Assembly: GCF_019649055.1 (NCBI RefSeq) | Contig: NW_026570227.1 | Location: 1,302,001-1,366,000, forward strand | DNA from: Paramacrobiotus metropolitanus | Taxonomy: Eukaryota; Tardigrada; Eutardigrada; Parachela; Macrobiotidae | DNA: 64,000 nucleotides | Reading direction: 5' to 3' | Shown here: positions 34,560 to 44,789 of the stretch, piece after piece | Position numbering within the stretch: the stretch's first letter is position 1 | How the letters are laid out: each line of letters starts with the position of its first letter | Notes under the pieces: generated by a model | The model's input: the letters and a program-made list of their open reading frames with translations, nothing else | What the model was told of the DNA's origin: nothing | Database searches by the model: none | Program-made: the position numbers and the translations under genes

Positions 34560-35470
34560 ACTAACAAGTGCTGGATTACATCGGCATGCTGTTTGTACCT
34601 TTGTACGATCACTTGAACAAATTAGATCAACCAGTGAAGGAAACTTATCGGAACAGTGATGAAAGAAACCTAAGAAACCAGTCCACGCTACAATAGCGTG
34701 CAGCGAGCAGTCATGCATACAGCATACTGTATATCAACAATCATGCTATACGTTGCGTACACGAACTATAGCCGCGTAGTCGTCAAACCAGCAACGGCGT
34801 CACTGCCCACACACCCAGTCAGGTGCATCGTAACGCTTGGTCAACTGACTGGGGCGGCGTTAGAACCAGAAGTACAGCTGCATTATGTAATGGTATGACG
34901 CTGGTTTCCCTTCGATGGTACGCTAGTTCAGCGTCATGCTGCAGTCATAAACCTCGTACTTTGACCAACATTCCGCAAAATGCCGGGTGTGAAATCGGGG
35001 TAGGTCAGCGTGTTTGCCAACGTCGAGCAGCAGTCAACGGCAGTCTTGCAAGTTGCAGATGGGCCACTACACAGTGAGTGCGCGTTCATGCCATCTTGCA
35101 TACGAGTATAATTATTTCGCTGCTAGACGAATCTCGTTCGGTATTGTATATCCCTTGGTTGTTCCTGGAATAACCGTTACTACCGTGTGCTTGAAGACCA
35201 CATGGAAATTATTTATGGTGAATTTGGTAAAAGATTTTCTTCGCAAAATGACGTACGAACATATACCAACCGGCAACCGTAATGCACGTACTGTCAAGAA
35301 TTGCTGGAACTCCACACTAACGCGTACACACTGAGATATGAAAAAGCAACCGTGCAGCTATCAAAAATAATAACTGGATCTAGGAATTATCTGTATTTTG
35401 GCTTTTTTTATTCACATTCACACAATTCTAACACAATTCGTCACGCCAACTTGATGGCATGACTGGAGAA
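34560..35470. other. no supported gene; right end of intact block
   Basis: Contains the right limit of the segmental duplication (matches to 23.0-23.4 kb end near 34.99 kb). Frames such as 35014-35334 lack motifs. Confidence 0.3.
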
Positions 35471-35475
35471 ATAGT

Positions 35476-37211
35476 TTAATGGCCGAAAAGAGGAACACTG
35501 GCACTGGTGCGTATCCAGGGCCAGCAACAACTGGCATGCCGCCTAAAAAATCCCATTTTGTTCAGTTCGTAGTGACGGTCGTGCTGGTAGTCGGAAATAC
35601 GGACCTTGCGTCGCAGAGCAAGACCGGGATGCAGGGCGTCGTTGTAGAGGGTGATGTGCTCCGCGGAGTCGGCATACACGGCGTCCCACACCACGATGCC
35701 GGCGTCCCGGGTCACCTCCGTCACAATCCGCCCCAACTGCTCCGTCAGCGCCGCGCCGTTCGGCCGGTGCGTCCAGCGGGGGTCCGTGCGCAGCCGCACA
35801 GGGTCCAGCGGAACTGAAGCGGACATTATTTTAGTCATTTTCAGTGGCGACAGTGGGGTGCCGTAATCACCTACGTGTTCGCATCCAGATGACCGTGGTG
35901 CTGTTGCGCAGAGCGCTACAATCCTTTGCTACAGCGGTCAGGTTGCCTGTTTAAGCGGTTCCCTGAATAAACAAATTTGCCAGAGGGTGCGAGTTGGTAA
36001 AGTGACGTACTGCGAAACTCCTCAAGGGCGGCCTCTCCGTGAAAAAGGGCGGTCCACTGTAACAGAAGAAAGAGTTTGTCGCCTGTTTTTTTTTCTTTTT
36101 TTTTGCTGGCCGCTGTTTTTCGTACATATCACCTTCACGTTCATTTTACCTCAAAGCGTTTATAGTGCTGCTATATGAAGCAACATGCGAATTACGAAGC
36201 AACCACGCGGGCCTGTCCACGCCCGCTATAATTATTAGGCGGGTACTTGCACAACACCACAAGACTGTTATTTGCATACTACTTACGGCACCGGTTTCCA
36301 TGATGACGTAATGCGGTATTCGGCTGGTATCGGTTGCGTTGCTCCACTCATGCATCAGTGCGCGCATCGCGTCATCCGGATAGCGACGCACGTAGAAAGC
36401 CTGCATGCAACCAAAACCGGTTATCGGCATGCCAATACGCATTTACCAGTACAATACTTTGCATTCTTTCATATTAACCGAATAGTAACAATTTCGCTCG
36501 TGTATTTCCAATTATTAACTGTACTTCTGGAGAACCCATCAGATTTTAATAAAACATTTTGTCTCGACTGTAGACATTAACAAGGTACAGAACAGGCAGC
36601 TATTTCCAGAATAAGAAAAATTATAAATCAATATCACCGAATGGCATTGCAAGTATTTTTGCTTTATTTGTTTTATGGTTTTATACTGTAACATCATAGC
36701 CACTTACGACCTGGATGTGACGCTGCATGTCACGGTGCAGGGTGTCATTAAAAACCTTCCTGGATGGTTTGACTTGCCTGCTGTCTAGCATGCTGCGTAG
36801 GTATGCGAACAGATAACGCATGCGCGAATCACCGACCAGAGCGATGGACTTGTTGCGCAACGATGCCGTCAGCTGCTTTCTGCAACCACATCCATATCGT
36901 TCGTTAACGCCATTGTGGCGCTGGCTACGTCACGCTTACTGGAAATTCCTGTGCAAGCTGTCCAGGGAACAATGCTGGCACGGATGACCTGTGGTCAGAT
37001 GCGCCACGCACAGCGGGTGCCGCCAGTGGCGACGCGGGTGGATGGAAGCGCCTCCGTGCAAAGATTGCTCCGAATCTGATTCATAGTTGTATGCGATGTA
37101 CGAAAAGTCTACTTACACGAAAGCGGTGATCTGCGCCGTATGCTTCGGGATTATAATGAGGGATATTATAAAAATGCCGAGGCCCAGGACAGTGGCGAAA
37201 ATCATACGCAT
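35476..37211 (-). CDS. CASD1-like SGNH-domain membrane protein, copy 3 (~320 aa)
   Basis: Exons by alignment with copy 2: 37211-37119, 37067-36940, 36879-36708, 36400-36287, 36056-36011, 35946-35875 and 35813-35476. Exon 2 has a 14-nt insertion relative to copy 2. The frame is restored if exon 1 uses the GT two bases upstream of the homologous donor (GCTTTC|GTGTAAGT). With that donor the total is 963 nt and open. It has an N-terminal signal anchor (MRMIFATVLGLGIFIISLII), a block I GDSR motif and NDALHPG as the DxxH block. If the homologous donor is used instead, the gene is frameshifted, so its status depends on transcript evidence. Confidence 0.65.
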
Positions 37212-37405
37212 TTCCTTACTGCGCGTTCTCCTTAACGCATCAGATTCACCTGTGCAGTCACTTCCACTGATTATCTAACGCATTTACTTGATTACTGTCC
37301 ACTGCAAGCTGCCATGATACGGAAAGGTGGTGAAAGATACTGAAGAAACCAGCCTATGCGCAGCGGCCTGTCAAGCGAAGCAGTGCGCTCAAGCGTACTA
37401 CGTAG

Positions 37406-38545
37406 CAGACCTGGGCAGTTATGGAATTCGGACTCATAGTTAGAGATAATAGTTAATCGCAGCTCGCGAGTTAAGTTACGAGTTGAGTTAGCGGCAATAA
37501 CTCGAGTTAACTCGCGTTAAAATAAATAAATCGCTTTTCAATAAAAAAATTTTGCACTTTATTAACCATTTTCAACTAATCTTTTACGCGTACCAGTATC
37601 ACTATTACCAGATTTGAAACACATTTCAGAATTAACTTTTTTCGAGCAAGTGTTTTCAAAACTCGCATCAGTGCAATTAGCTCGTCTGGGACCCAGGGAA
37701 GCGCCCGCAACGCTGGACTTTTACACTATGGTGTATTACTGTATGGTTCTCTGTACATGGCTGCCAAACATGGCGTTACACGGCTCGGACTGTTTTCCCA
37801 ATGGACAAGTAGCAGAAACACACAGACAACAAATTCCCTTGTGGTTTTGCTGCAGAACATTGGTGTCCTCCTACCGTTGACCAAAGTTTGTTCCCTAAAA
37901 AACTCCCCGTCTGTTCTCTGCCCGCTGCTAGAGCCTGGACGTGCATTATGTTAATTAAGCTCAGATGATGTATCTGTAAACGACTACAATCACAGTCAGA
38001 ATACACTGATTGCACTCCCCAATATTTACGTAGAAGGAGAGAAGCGTTTTGCTCGGACTGTTTCCCTCTATTGCTGCTGTCACCCGCCTGGATAGTGATG
38101 CGTTACCGCAGTACATCTGATTAAATCTGGCGCACTAAATAAGTGCCGTGTTTAGCTACAACGTAGAAACTCCAGCCAGGTGACGGCAGCAGTACAGGGA
38201 GACGGTCCGAGTGTAATGGTTTTCCCCTTATATTCATCTAGCCAATGCCTTGGGCGGTCGTACTGTTCGTCGGCACGAGCAGTTTTGAACATATCTTTAT
38301 CGAAATTTATGCGATACACGGTTAGAATAATATTCTTTCTGATATTTCTGAAACTCAATTTCATTTTTAACATCAACTAAAATCTGCAGAGTTACGCTAA
38401 ACTCGAGTTGCGCTAAATCATTTTTGAGTTGCGCTAGAGTTAAGTTTTCGTCCTCGCGAGTTAAGCTTCAGAGTTAAGTTATAACTCGTTAACTCGAAAA
38501 AAACTCGCGTTAAGTTAAATAGTTAAAATTAACTGCCCAGGTCTG
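37406..38545. mobile_element. hAT-type non-autonomous element, 1140 bp
   Basis: Perfect CAGACCTGGGCAGTTA termini with an 8-bp target duplication, CTACGTAG, at 37398-37405 and 38546-38553. Subterminal stretches repeat GAGTTAACTCG units, as in the 275-bp relative at 2297-2571. The middle (about 37560-38380) is non-repetitive with frames up to 88 codons but no hAT transposase motif, so it is a longer internally unrelated or captured version. The target was the 5' flank of CASD1-like copy 3. Confidence 0.9.
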
Positions 38546-38559
38546 CTACGTAGTATGCA

Positions 38560-39440
38560 TATCAGCATATGTAACGATTTACCTGATTGAAGTTGAAGCT
38601 GTAGAATCGTTAGCCGGCTTTAACGTCACGCACCACACCATTATCACACACTGGCACCACAAAATTATCGCATTTTTGCTTCTTCCTCCATAATAAAGCC
38701 CCCCTTCGTAATTAAAATTGTAGTGTATGTGAGAGAGCGTAGTATGCATGTATTGTGTAATATGTATCTGCATTTATAGGGAAGTACGGATCTTACTGGA
38801 CACTGGCGAATCGCAACTGAATTCATGACCCAGCAACCGTAGGAAGTACAAAATAGCGTTCATAGATGGGTAGTATCGCAGAATCTGGAGAACCTCATGA
38901 TATGTACGTACCGTACGTACACCCGTACATCAGAAAATTCATTTCATCCGTTTTTTTCTAAATTAATTATTGTATAACGTTAGTTTGGCTAACTCAGACT
39001 GGGACTGCGATGTGCCGCTTCAGGAAGCTTATTAGATTACACTAAGTGGGTGGTCGTCGAAGAACAAGAAGAAATGTCACAGACTTTCGTAGGCATTTTA
39101 TTAACCACTCATAAATAACTAAGAATAGCTCCTAAGTCATATTAGCTCGTACAGTCGACAGCTCGTAAATCGTTAGCTCCTACAATGTTCGTTTACAAAA
39201 ACATAACATAGGTTTTTATACGAGTACATGAATCATAATAAATCAGATAATCAGTCAGTTTAAGCAGCGAATATCTATCCAAATACAACGTGGAAATGCA
39301 ATATGTGTAATGGGAACAATCCCTGACCAGGATAGCATAGAGAAAGTGTTTCTGTTATACAATAAATTTTGTTATTGGTACTCAGTTTGTATCCGGAATG
39401 TGATACTTATTAAAGGTGAACAGAAAGTTAGTTTATTTCA
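38560..39440. other. no supported gene
   Basis: Spacer before the last exon of the SIN3-like gene. AT-rich, with a CGTACGTACC palindromic stretch near 38905. No convincing frame. Confidence 0.35.
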
Positions 39441-39448
39441 TCTAAATT

Positions 39449-41447
39449 TCACAGAATTTCATCTAAATCTGCGTCTGCTTCCACTGTTCCCAGCGCGGAA
39501 TCAGGATTCCCTGGCTGAATTTCCATAGACAGGCGTTGGAGGAGAAACTCATGGGACCGAGCTTTACCCGTTTGCCGTGTAAGCCGCTTGCCGATTTCCT
39601 TCACTACGGTGGTGGCCGACGTACCCCATGGGGGGCGTGTTTCAAAATCTATTGGAACGCAGACGGATCTTCCCTCCAGATATGAACACAATCGCGCTTT
39701 CTCGTCCTCAGCTTGTGCGGCGTCCGACTGGGTAGGGAGTATCAGCTCTCCCACTGGCTCGCCGGGTTCCTCGACAAAGTGCTTCCGCGGTCGGCCTCTG
39801 GAACGTTTCTTTGCTGGCTCCTTGACTTCACCAGTTGATTTCGGTTCTGATTTTTGTGGGCTGCTGGTACCGGAATGTGATGCTTTCCGTTTGGCGCCTG
39901 TCTTCGGTGAAGTCGGCCGATTTCGTGAGTTTGTATCGGTTGTACATTTGGGTGACGATCTGGGGCTGCGACAGGGGGACGGTGTTGTCTGAGTGGACGT
40001 TAGGGGCCGTGGAAACGTTCCGGATCCATCCTTTACAGTTGCAATATAACTATTAATGTTCTGCTTCAAAATACGCTTTAAAAACAACACGTTAAACACA
40101 CTGCAACGCGCTATGATTGTGACTGATACGTAAAATTACCTATGTCACTGACAATGCAGATTCAGAAAAACTTCGTGTGGTATGTACAGATCAAGAGATA
40201 ACGGACAAACCTTCGCGCAGGCATTAGACAGGAAACGGCTCAAACCATCCATCAAATCCGGGTGACCTCCGAATAATTGACCAACTTCCTTATAAATGAC
40301 CGTTTCTTCCAAAGGACGCTCTTCCGTAGCTCTCGATTTACATATGCAAAGTGGAGTCTTAATGCTGTTAAGAAAAACCGGGTTTTACAAGTAAAAAATA
40401 TTCCTAGTCTTCCCACCTTTCCTTGAGAAGCACGCAAGCATATTTCGCGAAATCGCTTGTAACGAGCGGGCTCATCCTTAAATCGGTCCTAAAACAATAA
40501 ATTTCTACCGAGCGTTATAAAACCGGCAAAACTAGATAAGTAGTACTGTAATAGTATAAGCTGTATAACTAACGCGCTATGTGTAGATTGCGTGTATTAC
40601 GTACGTACGTGATAGGACGTACGTGTTGTCTGTTCTGTTACGTACGTCTTGCCGTTCTTAGACATCTAACAGATGATTGTAAACATTCTGGTTAAACTAA
40701 TCAGTTCGCAGTTTTAAGTTCAACAAAAACTGCGAACTTGTTTCTAGCTGAAAGGTCGGTGTGACTTTAAGTGAGAAGGAAGTTGATTTTCGTAATGTTC
40801 TGTTCTGTTTCTTAGTTTGGTGATTAAACGTTCGGGAAGTTCCTGAGTGCTTTGGTTTGGGTAGCTTTCCTTAGGTCCGGCGATCCGCTTATACCTAGCG
40901 GAAGTAGATAATTGTGTGTACCATTCACGGAGTCACCGATTCAGTAGGTTTAGCCATCTAGTGCGCTTGTCGCGGTATGGCTTCCGCCTAGCATGTCACA
41001 ACTGACCTTTATCTTTTTGTCGTAACTGACGGCGTAATCGAATTCCACATCCTTTGAGCCTGAGGGCACAGCTGACGCCCCTGATCCGGCTCATCCGCTG
41101 CCAGGCAGCAACGCGTTTGTCATCATAGCGCGCGCTTCAGTATCTTGTACGGAAAGTACAGGAATATCGGCTGCACGAGGTGGTCGTGCATTAAGAACTT
41201 CATCATCCATATCATCATCAAAATCCACTTCATCATCCAAAGGAATATCCATATCGTCGAAATCCGCAGACACTGTTGAAAGTTCGTCTTCCGAATGACT
41301 ATCCATAACGTCGGAATCCGTAATCACTGTTGAACCGGGAGAGGACGACCTGGATGAATCCTGTGTAGCGGATGGGGGTTCAGGAGAGGATGGTGGTGAA
41401 ACTTCCGAAGCACTGACAATCTGATTTCCAGGCACCGTCACACCAGC
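39449..41447 (-). CDS. SIN3-like gene, left module: linker, PAH2 and AT-hook C-terminus
   Basis: Recognisable pieces, read on the minus strand, are as follows. A linker exon starts at 41447 after AATGTAG (Ser/Pro-rich, acidic, ending near LLNARPPRA). PAH2 follows in three parts: an FDYAV..KIK part ending at 41007, a 72-nt exon 40488-40417 (RFKDEPARYKRF), and a part ending 40211 (LFGGHPDLM). The last exon, 40030-39449, has a Ser/Thr/Pro/Lys-rich region, an AT-hook (KKRSRGRPRKH) and the repeated domain RSHEFLLQRLS. PAH domains bind transcription-factor peptides in SIN3 corepressor complexes; the AT-hook would add DNA binding. The acceptor before the third PAH2 part reads TCG|AG where the right module has CAG|AG, so splicing here may be damaged. 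No PAH1 precedes it directly; the Polinton begins about 170 bp upstream. Confidence 0.6.
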
Positions 41448-41618
41448 CTACATTTCGAACACCCATGCTGTGAGATTTAGAATGTTACATTCTATCCGGG
41501 ACCGACAATTTAATAGCCAAGACCAACAGAAAATAAAACAGAAACACGACAAATATATCACAATTTCAGTTGCTAGACTCTAATTCCGAAACTCCTAGTC
41601 ACCGCTGATAAAATCACT

Positions 41619-41860
41619 AGTAGAAGCACATGCGATTTTAAACTTCTTTACGACTTATTTACGACCGGCGGTGATAGGGAACAGGGAGAAGTAAAAAACT
41701 CTAAGTAAACAAACTTTTGATAGGGAATAGGGAGACGTAAAAAAACCTATGTACACACACCTGTGCAAACACATTCCACATTTTATTGCCGTACATTCCG
41801 TACTTTACGAGCACGCTGACCGGTAATAAAATCTTTCTCGAGACACAGAACAGAGAGAAG
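41619..41860 (+). repeat. Polinton left terminal inverted repeat
   Basis: Matches the right end (60674-60916) over about 242 bp with only a few differences. It contains two tandem-like copies of a GATAGGGAAYAGGGAGAMGT block at 41673-41699 and 41719-41746, separated by CTAAGTAAAC-type sequence. These could be sites for terminal-protein or integrase binding. Confidence 0.9.
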
Positions 41861-42076
41861 ATCATTTTAAAATGTCATAACATAAATCGCAGAAGAGCGT
41901 AATTATCTTTTTCACAACCGTCATGATCAAAGAAGAGTAAAACTATAAAAAACTAACAAAAAAATCACAATTTCGTATGGCTTGCAGCGTTAAACAGAAT
42001 ACTGACTGTAATTTGGTCAACAGTTGAGATTCATAAAAGTAAAAATCTGTACATAAATCTTTTGTAAAAAAAACAT

Positions 42077-42739
42077 CTACAATTCGTAAATGTTCTCATT
42101 ACGGACGTGCATCTGCATCGTATCATCGGGTTCAGCAAGTCGCTCCAGAGCGGGGCCGTTCTGTTTCTTGGCACACTTTTTCACCACAAAGCAGGCACAC
42201 GCGACGAAAGTTCCGACACACGCAACCGCACCAACACAGAAATACAAAATGTTAGTGGTACTCATCTCCGCGTCTTTATCCACAATTGTGCTCGTCTCTG
42301 ACGGCAGAACACTCGCAGACGATCCAGCAGTTTCGGTGGTGGTGTAAAGGGCATGTGTAGTGGCTGGAATCGTCGGAGAACCAGTGCCAGCCGATCTGCC
42401 AGTTCCACAAACAGAGATGACACGAAATTTTACAAACGGTGGCGGAGTAACGCACTCGTCGATAGGATTTCCAGACAAATCAACAGATATGAGATCAGAA
42501 AAGTATACAGACAGTCCATAATAAGGGATGACACGAAGGGAATTGCCACTAAAGGCGATGTGGCGAATCCAGGCCTTCGGCTCGGTGGGATAAGGGATTG
42601 CTGACAGTTCTCTACCTGCACAGTTCACAGTCCCAGTATCATAACTGCACAGACATTTCCCGTAGCACTGGATCCATTTTCCACACTCCACACCACTGCA
42701 TGAGCACAACAAAACAAAAACAACAGAAAGAAACGCCAT
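42077..42739 (-). CDS. LRR-type single-pass membrane protein inside the Polinton (220 aa)
   Basis: I chose the ATG at 42739 because it begins a strong signal peptide (MAFLSVVFVLLCSCSG); an upstream alternative frame adds 19 residues. Next comes an LRR N-terminal cap (CYGKCLCSYDTGTVNC, then ELSAIP) and one to two LRR units (IAFSGNSLRVIP, DLSGNPI), then a C-terminal-cap-like cysteine. A Ser/Thr-rich stalk (about residues 115-155) follows, then a transmembrane helix (ILYFCVGAVACVGTFVAC) with a KKCAKK stop-transfer and a short tail ending NENIYEL. This architecture is that of an animal cell-surface receptor or adhesion protein, so capture from a host is inferred. LRR surface proteins are not core Polinton genes. 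A role in virion-cell contact, superinfection or immunity is possible but not shown. Confidence 0.75.
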   Translation of the reverse strand: MAFLSVVFVLLCSCSGVECGKWIQCYGKCLCSYDTGTVNCAGRELSAIPYPTEPKAWIRHIAFSGNSLRVIPYYGLSVYFSDLISVDLSGNPIDECVTPPPFVKFRVISVCGTGRSAGTGSPTIPATTHALYTTTETAGSSASVLPSETSTIVDKDAEMSTTNILYFCVGAVACVGTFVACACFVVKKCAKKQNGPALERLAEPDDTMQMHVRNENIYEL

Positions 42740-42962
42740 TTTTGGTAGAAATCGGAAGATAATAAAGAACTGAAAAAAATCACCACTAGTCACCACACAC
42801 TGTCAGTGCAAAGCTTTAGTCTGAACAGTCATTGCATGTGCTGTATGGTATCGGCGCTGCCGGAAATGTATTTCGCACATCGTACTGCTGCCTAGTGGTA
42901 GGCCAATGCACACAGACTGCGTTTAGCGTCAAAATGGTAATGTTAATTCAAGTCGATATCAT

Positions 42963-42983
42963 GGCGTCAAAAATGGCGTCAAA
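42963..42983 (+). promoter_or_regulatory. paired GGCGTCAAA motif 1
   Basis: Two GGCGTCAAA units with a 12-bp offset, and a related AGCGTCAAAA 38 bp to the left. About 220 bp upstream of the LRR gene's ATG. Confidence 0.5.
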
Positions 42984-43406
42984 ACATAAATCGCATAAAT
43001 AATACATATGGATACATTTCGTGCATTAGGCGTTGCACTATCATAGTCCACATTGATGACCATTTACAAAATTCGTGCATGCGGCTGCCATGACGATCAT
43101 GATTATAAAAGGTGCCTATCACGGCATATACTCATGTATTTGCCATGGTATGCGCCTTTATAAACAGGAAAGCGAATAATCAAGCAGTGATGATGTCGTA
43201 AAAATAATTTAGCAATACCACTTGATATAACATCTAAGCGCACCGATGCTATAACCATGCATTCGGCGAACTGTACATAAGTATGCACAGGCCACGGAAC
43301 GCAAGGCTATAGTCATGACGGTTAGTGATCATTAAAAAAGAAGTCAAGTGCATCGACGAAAGTAATGCATCCAAATTTAATCCATCTCGCGCACTGGTAG
43401 ACTAAA

Positions 43407-43550
43407 ATGTTGTTTCGAAAACTTATCTATCGGAAAGGTGCGAAGCGGTTGCTTTTGCCTGATCCCACGCCACTTATTGTCGCTGCTCTTATCCTAGCGG
43501 ATCAAGAGGCGGGTATACCGGTCTACATTATTCTAACAAATGACCAGTAG
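43407..43550 (+). CDS. possible 47-aa basic ORF
   Basis: ATG-initiated, start MLFRKLIYRKGAKRLLLP, with a basic N-terminus and a hydrophobic middle (LIVAALILA), ending TNDQ. It is the first frame of the plus-strand cluster. No homologue is recognised and the length is close to chance, so this is tentative. Confidence 0.2.
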   Translation: MLFRKLIYRKGAKRLLLPDPTPLIVAALILADQEAGIPVYIILTNDQ

Positions 43551-43695
43551 CCAGTATGCGGTGCAAACCATTGGCTGCACTATGTAAACATGTCGCATTT
43601 ATGTTCTGCCGCATAACCGGCTTTTCATTTCATTCTTTTTTCAACAATCATTTGAACTTTTTCTTCGATTGAATTTTTGAATATTTCACTTCAAA

Positions 43696-44448
43696 ATGGC
43701 GTTCAGCGGCGTTGTTGGTGCTCTTTATCCAACGGGTCATGTTATGGGGTTCCCTGATGGAATTACGTATTTCATGCCTGCAACAGCAGCGGAGGATACC
43801 TACATCTGTGAAATTTATACTGCATTGAAGAATCGTTTTGCCCTTGCAGCTGAAGATTATCCGTTTTTGAACATGGCAGTTAGAGTGCAGTTTGAGCGTG
43901 TTTCGGAAATGCAACGCCTCGCCGAATTGGTTTTTAAATTTGTCAAGCCAGTGGAACAGCTCGCCGAGATTCAGCAGCGGTTTCCTGACCGTACGTTCAA
44001 CAAGGTGGCTCTTGCGTCCTGGAAGTACATTGTCCGCGACTTAGCCCACGGCCGGATGCGTAACTATCTAAAGTGGAAACTGCGTAAGTGGGAAGGTGAA
44101 GTTGAAGAACGGAGGCTGCAGCATGTCCGCGTGTATATCAGCATTACAGCGGAAATGCCGGACAAGACTGGACTGAAGATCTACGCATCATGTGGCACGG
44201 ATGACGAACAGCTGCAGTCGTACCAGAACATCGATTTCTATTACAACGTGTGCCAGGTACACGAAGCAATGATTCGTCTAAATCCTATCTACGGCTTTCC
44301 AACGCAGGACCCGGAGTACGAAGAGGAAGAGCCAACCAATTCGAACCGGGTGTGGCCACCAATGGACCCAGCTTGGGGTGATTACGGCATTCTGAACAAC
44401 CACTGTCACTATATCAACAACAACAACGACTGCTGCCACTGCTGGTAA
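43696..44448 (+). CDS. Polinton protein of unknown function (250 aa)
   Basis: A clean frame starting MAFSGVVGALYPTG in the plus-strand virion-type cluster. Predicted mixed helix/strand protein with many aromatic and charged residues in the centre (RDLAHGRMRNYLKWKLRKWEG), an acidic EYEEEEP patch near residue 215, and an unusual Asn/His/Cys-rich tail ending NNNNDCCHCW. No known domain is recognised. Its position upstream of a small membrane protein and the ATPase suggests a structural or assembly role. The HCH..CC-HC tail might bind a metal. Confidence 0.55.
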   Translation: MAFSGVVGALYPTGHVMGFPDGITYFMPATAAEDTYICEIYTALKNRFALAAEDYPFLNMAVRVQFERVSEMQRLAELVFKFVKPVEQLAEIQQRFPDRTFNKVALASWKYIVRDLAHGRMRNYLKWKLRKWEGEVEERRLQHVRVYISITAEMPDKTGLKIYASCGTDDEQLQSYQNIDFYYNVCQVHEAMIRLNPIYGFPTQDPEYEEEEPTNSNRVWPPMDPAWGDYGILNNHCHYINNNNDCCHCW

Positions 44449-44519
44449 ATATTTCATCAGTCATTTGTCATTTTGAATCGTACAAAAGAATCAATTTTTT
44501 CGTAGAATTTTTTGCCACA

Positions 44520-44789
44520 ATGGATACACCGTTGCCACCAGTTTACGTGCCGGACGAACCTAATGGGCAGCCAAAGCCACATGGGATGCTGTTCTGGATG
44601 CTCTTTTACGTTGTGCCTTTTCTGTTTTCTCAAACAATGCGCATTATTACTGTTATCGCACTAAAAGTTACTAACCGCATTCCTTTAAAATCAGTTGTTA
44701 TGCCGCTTGTTACTTTTTTATTTGACGGTACACGTCAGTTATTAGGATTTGGCAGCAACAATCTCAGCAATGGAGATCCTTCTACATAA
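44520..44789 (+). CDS. small membrane protein upstream of the ATPase (89 aa)
   Basis: Starts MDTPLPPVYVPDE with a Pro-rich head, then a hydrophobic helix (GMLFWMLFYVVPFLF, about residues 36-50), an amphipathic segment and a second weaker hydrophobic stretch (SVVMPLVTFLF). The stop overlaps the start of the ATPase frame by about 20 nt, a viral style of packing. Small one- or two-helix membrane proteins are frequent in this class of elements; the exact role is unknown. Confidence 0.55.
   Translation: MDTPLPPVYVPDEPNGQPKPHGMLFWMLFYVVPFLFSQTMRIITVIALKVTNRIPLKSVVMPLVTFLFDGTRQLLGFGSNNLSNGDPST

Larger units (their letters stand above)
42800..43690. other. Polinton intergenic region with paired motif
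   Basis: Holds the paired GGCGTCAAA motif at 42963-42983, a single AGCGTCAAAA at 42925, and an isolated 47-codon basic frame at 43407-43550. It separates the minus-strand LRR gene from the plus-strand gene cluster, so promoters for both directions are expected here. Confidence 0.45.
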
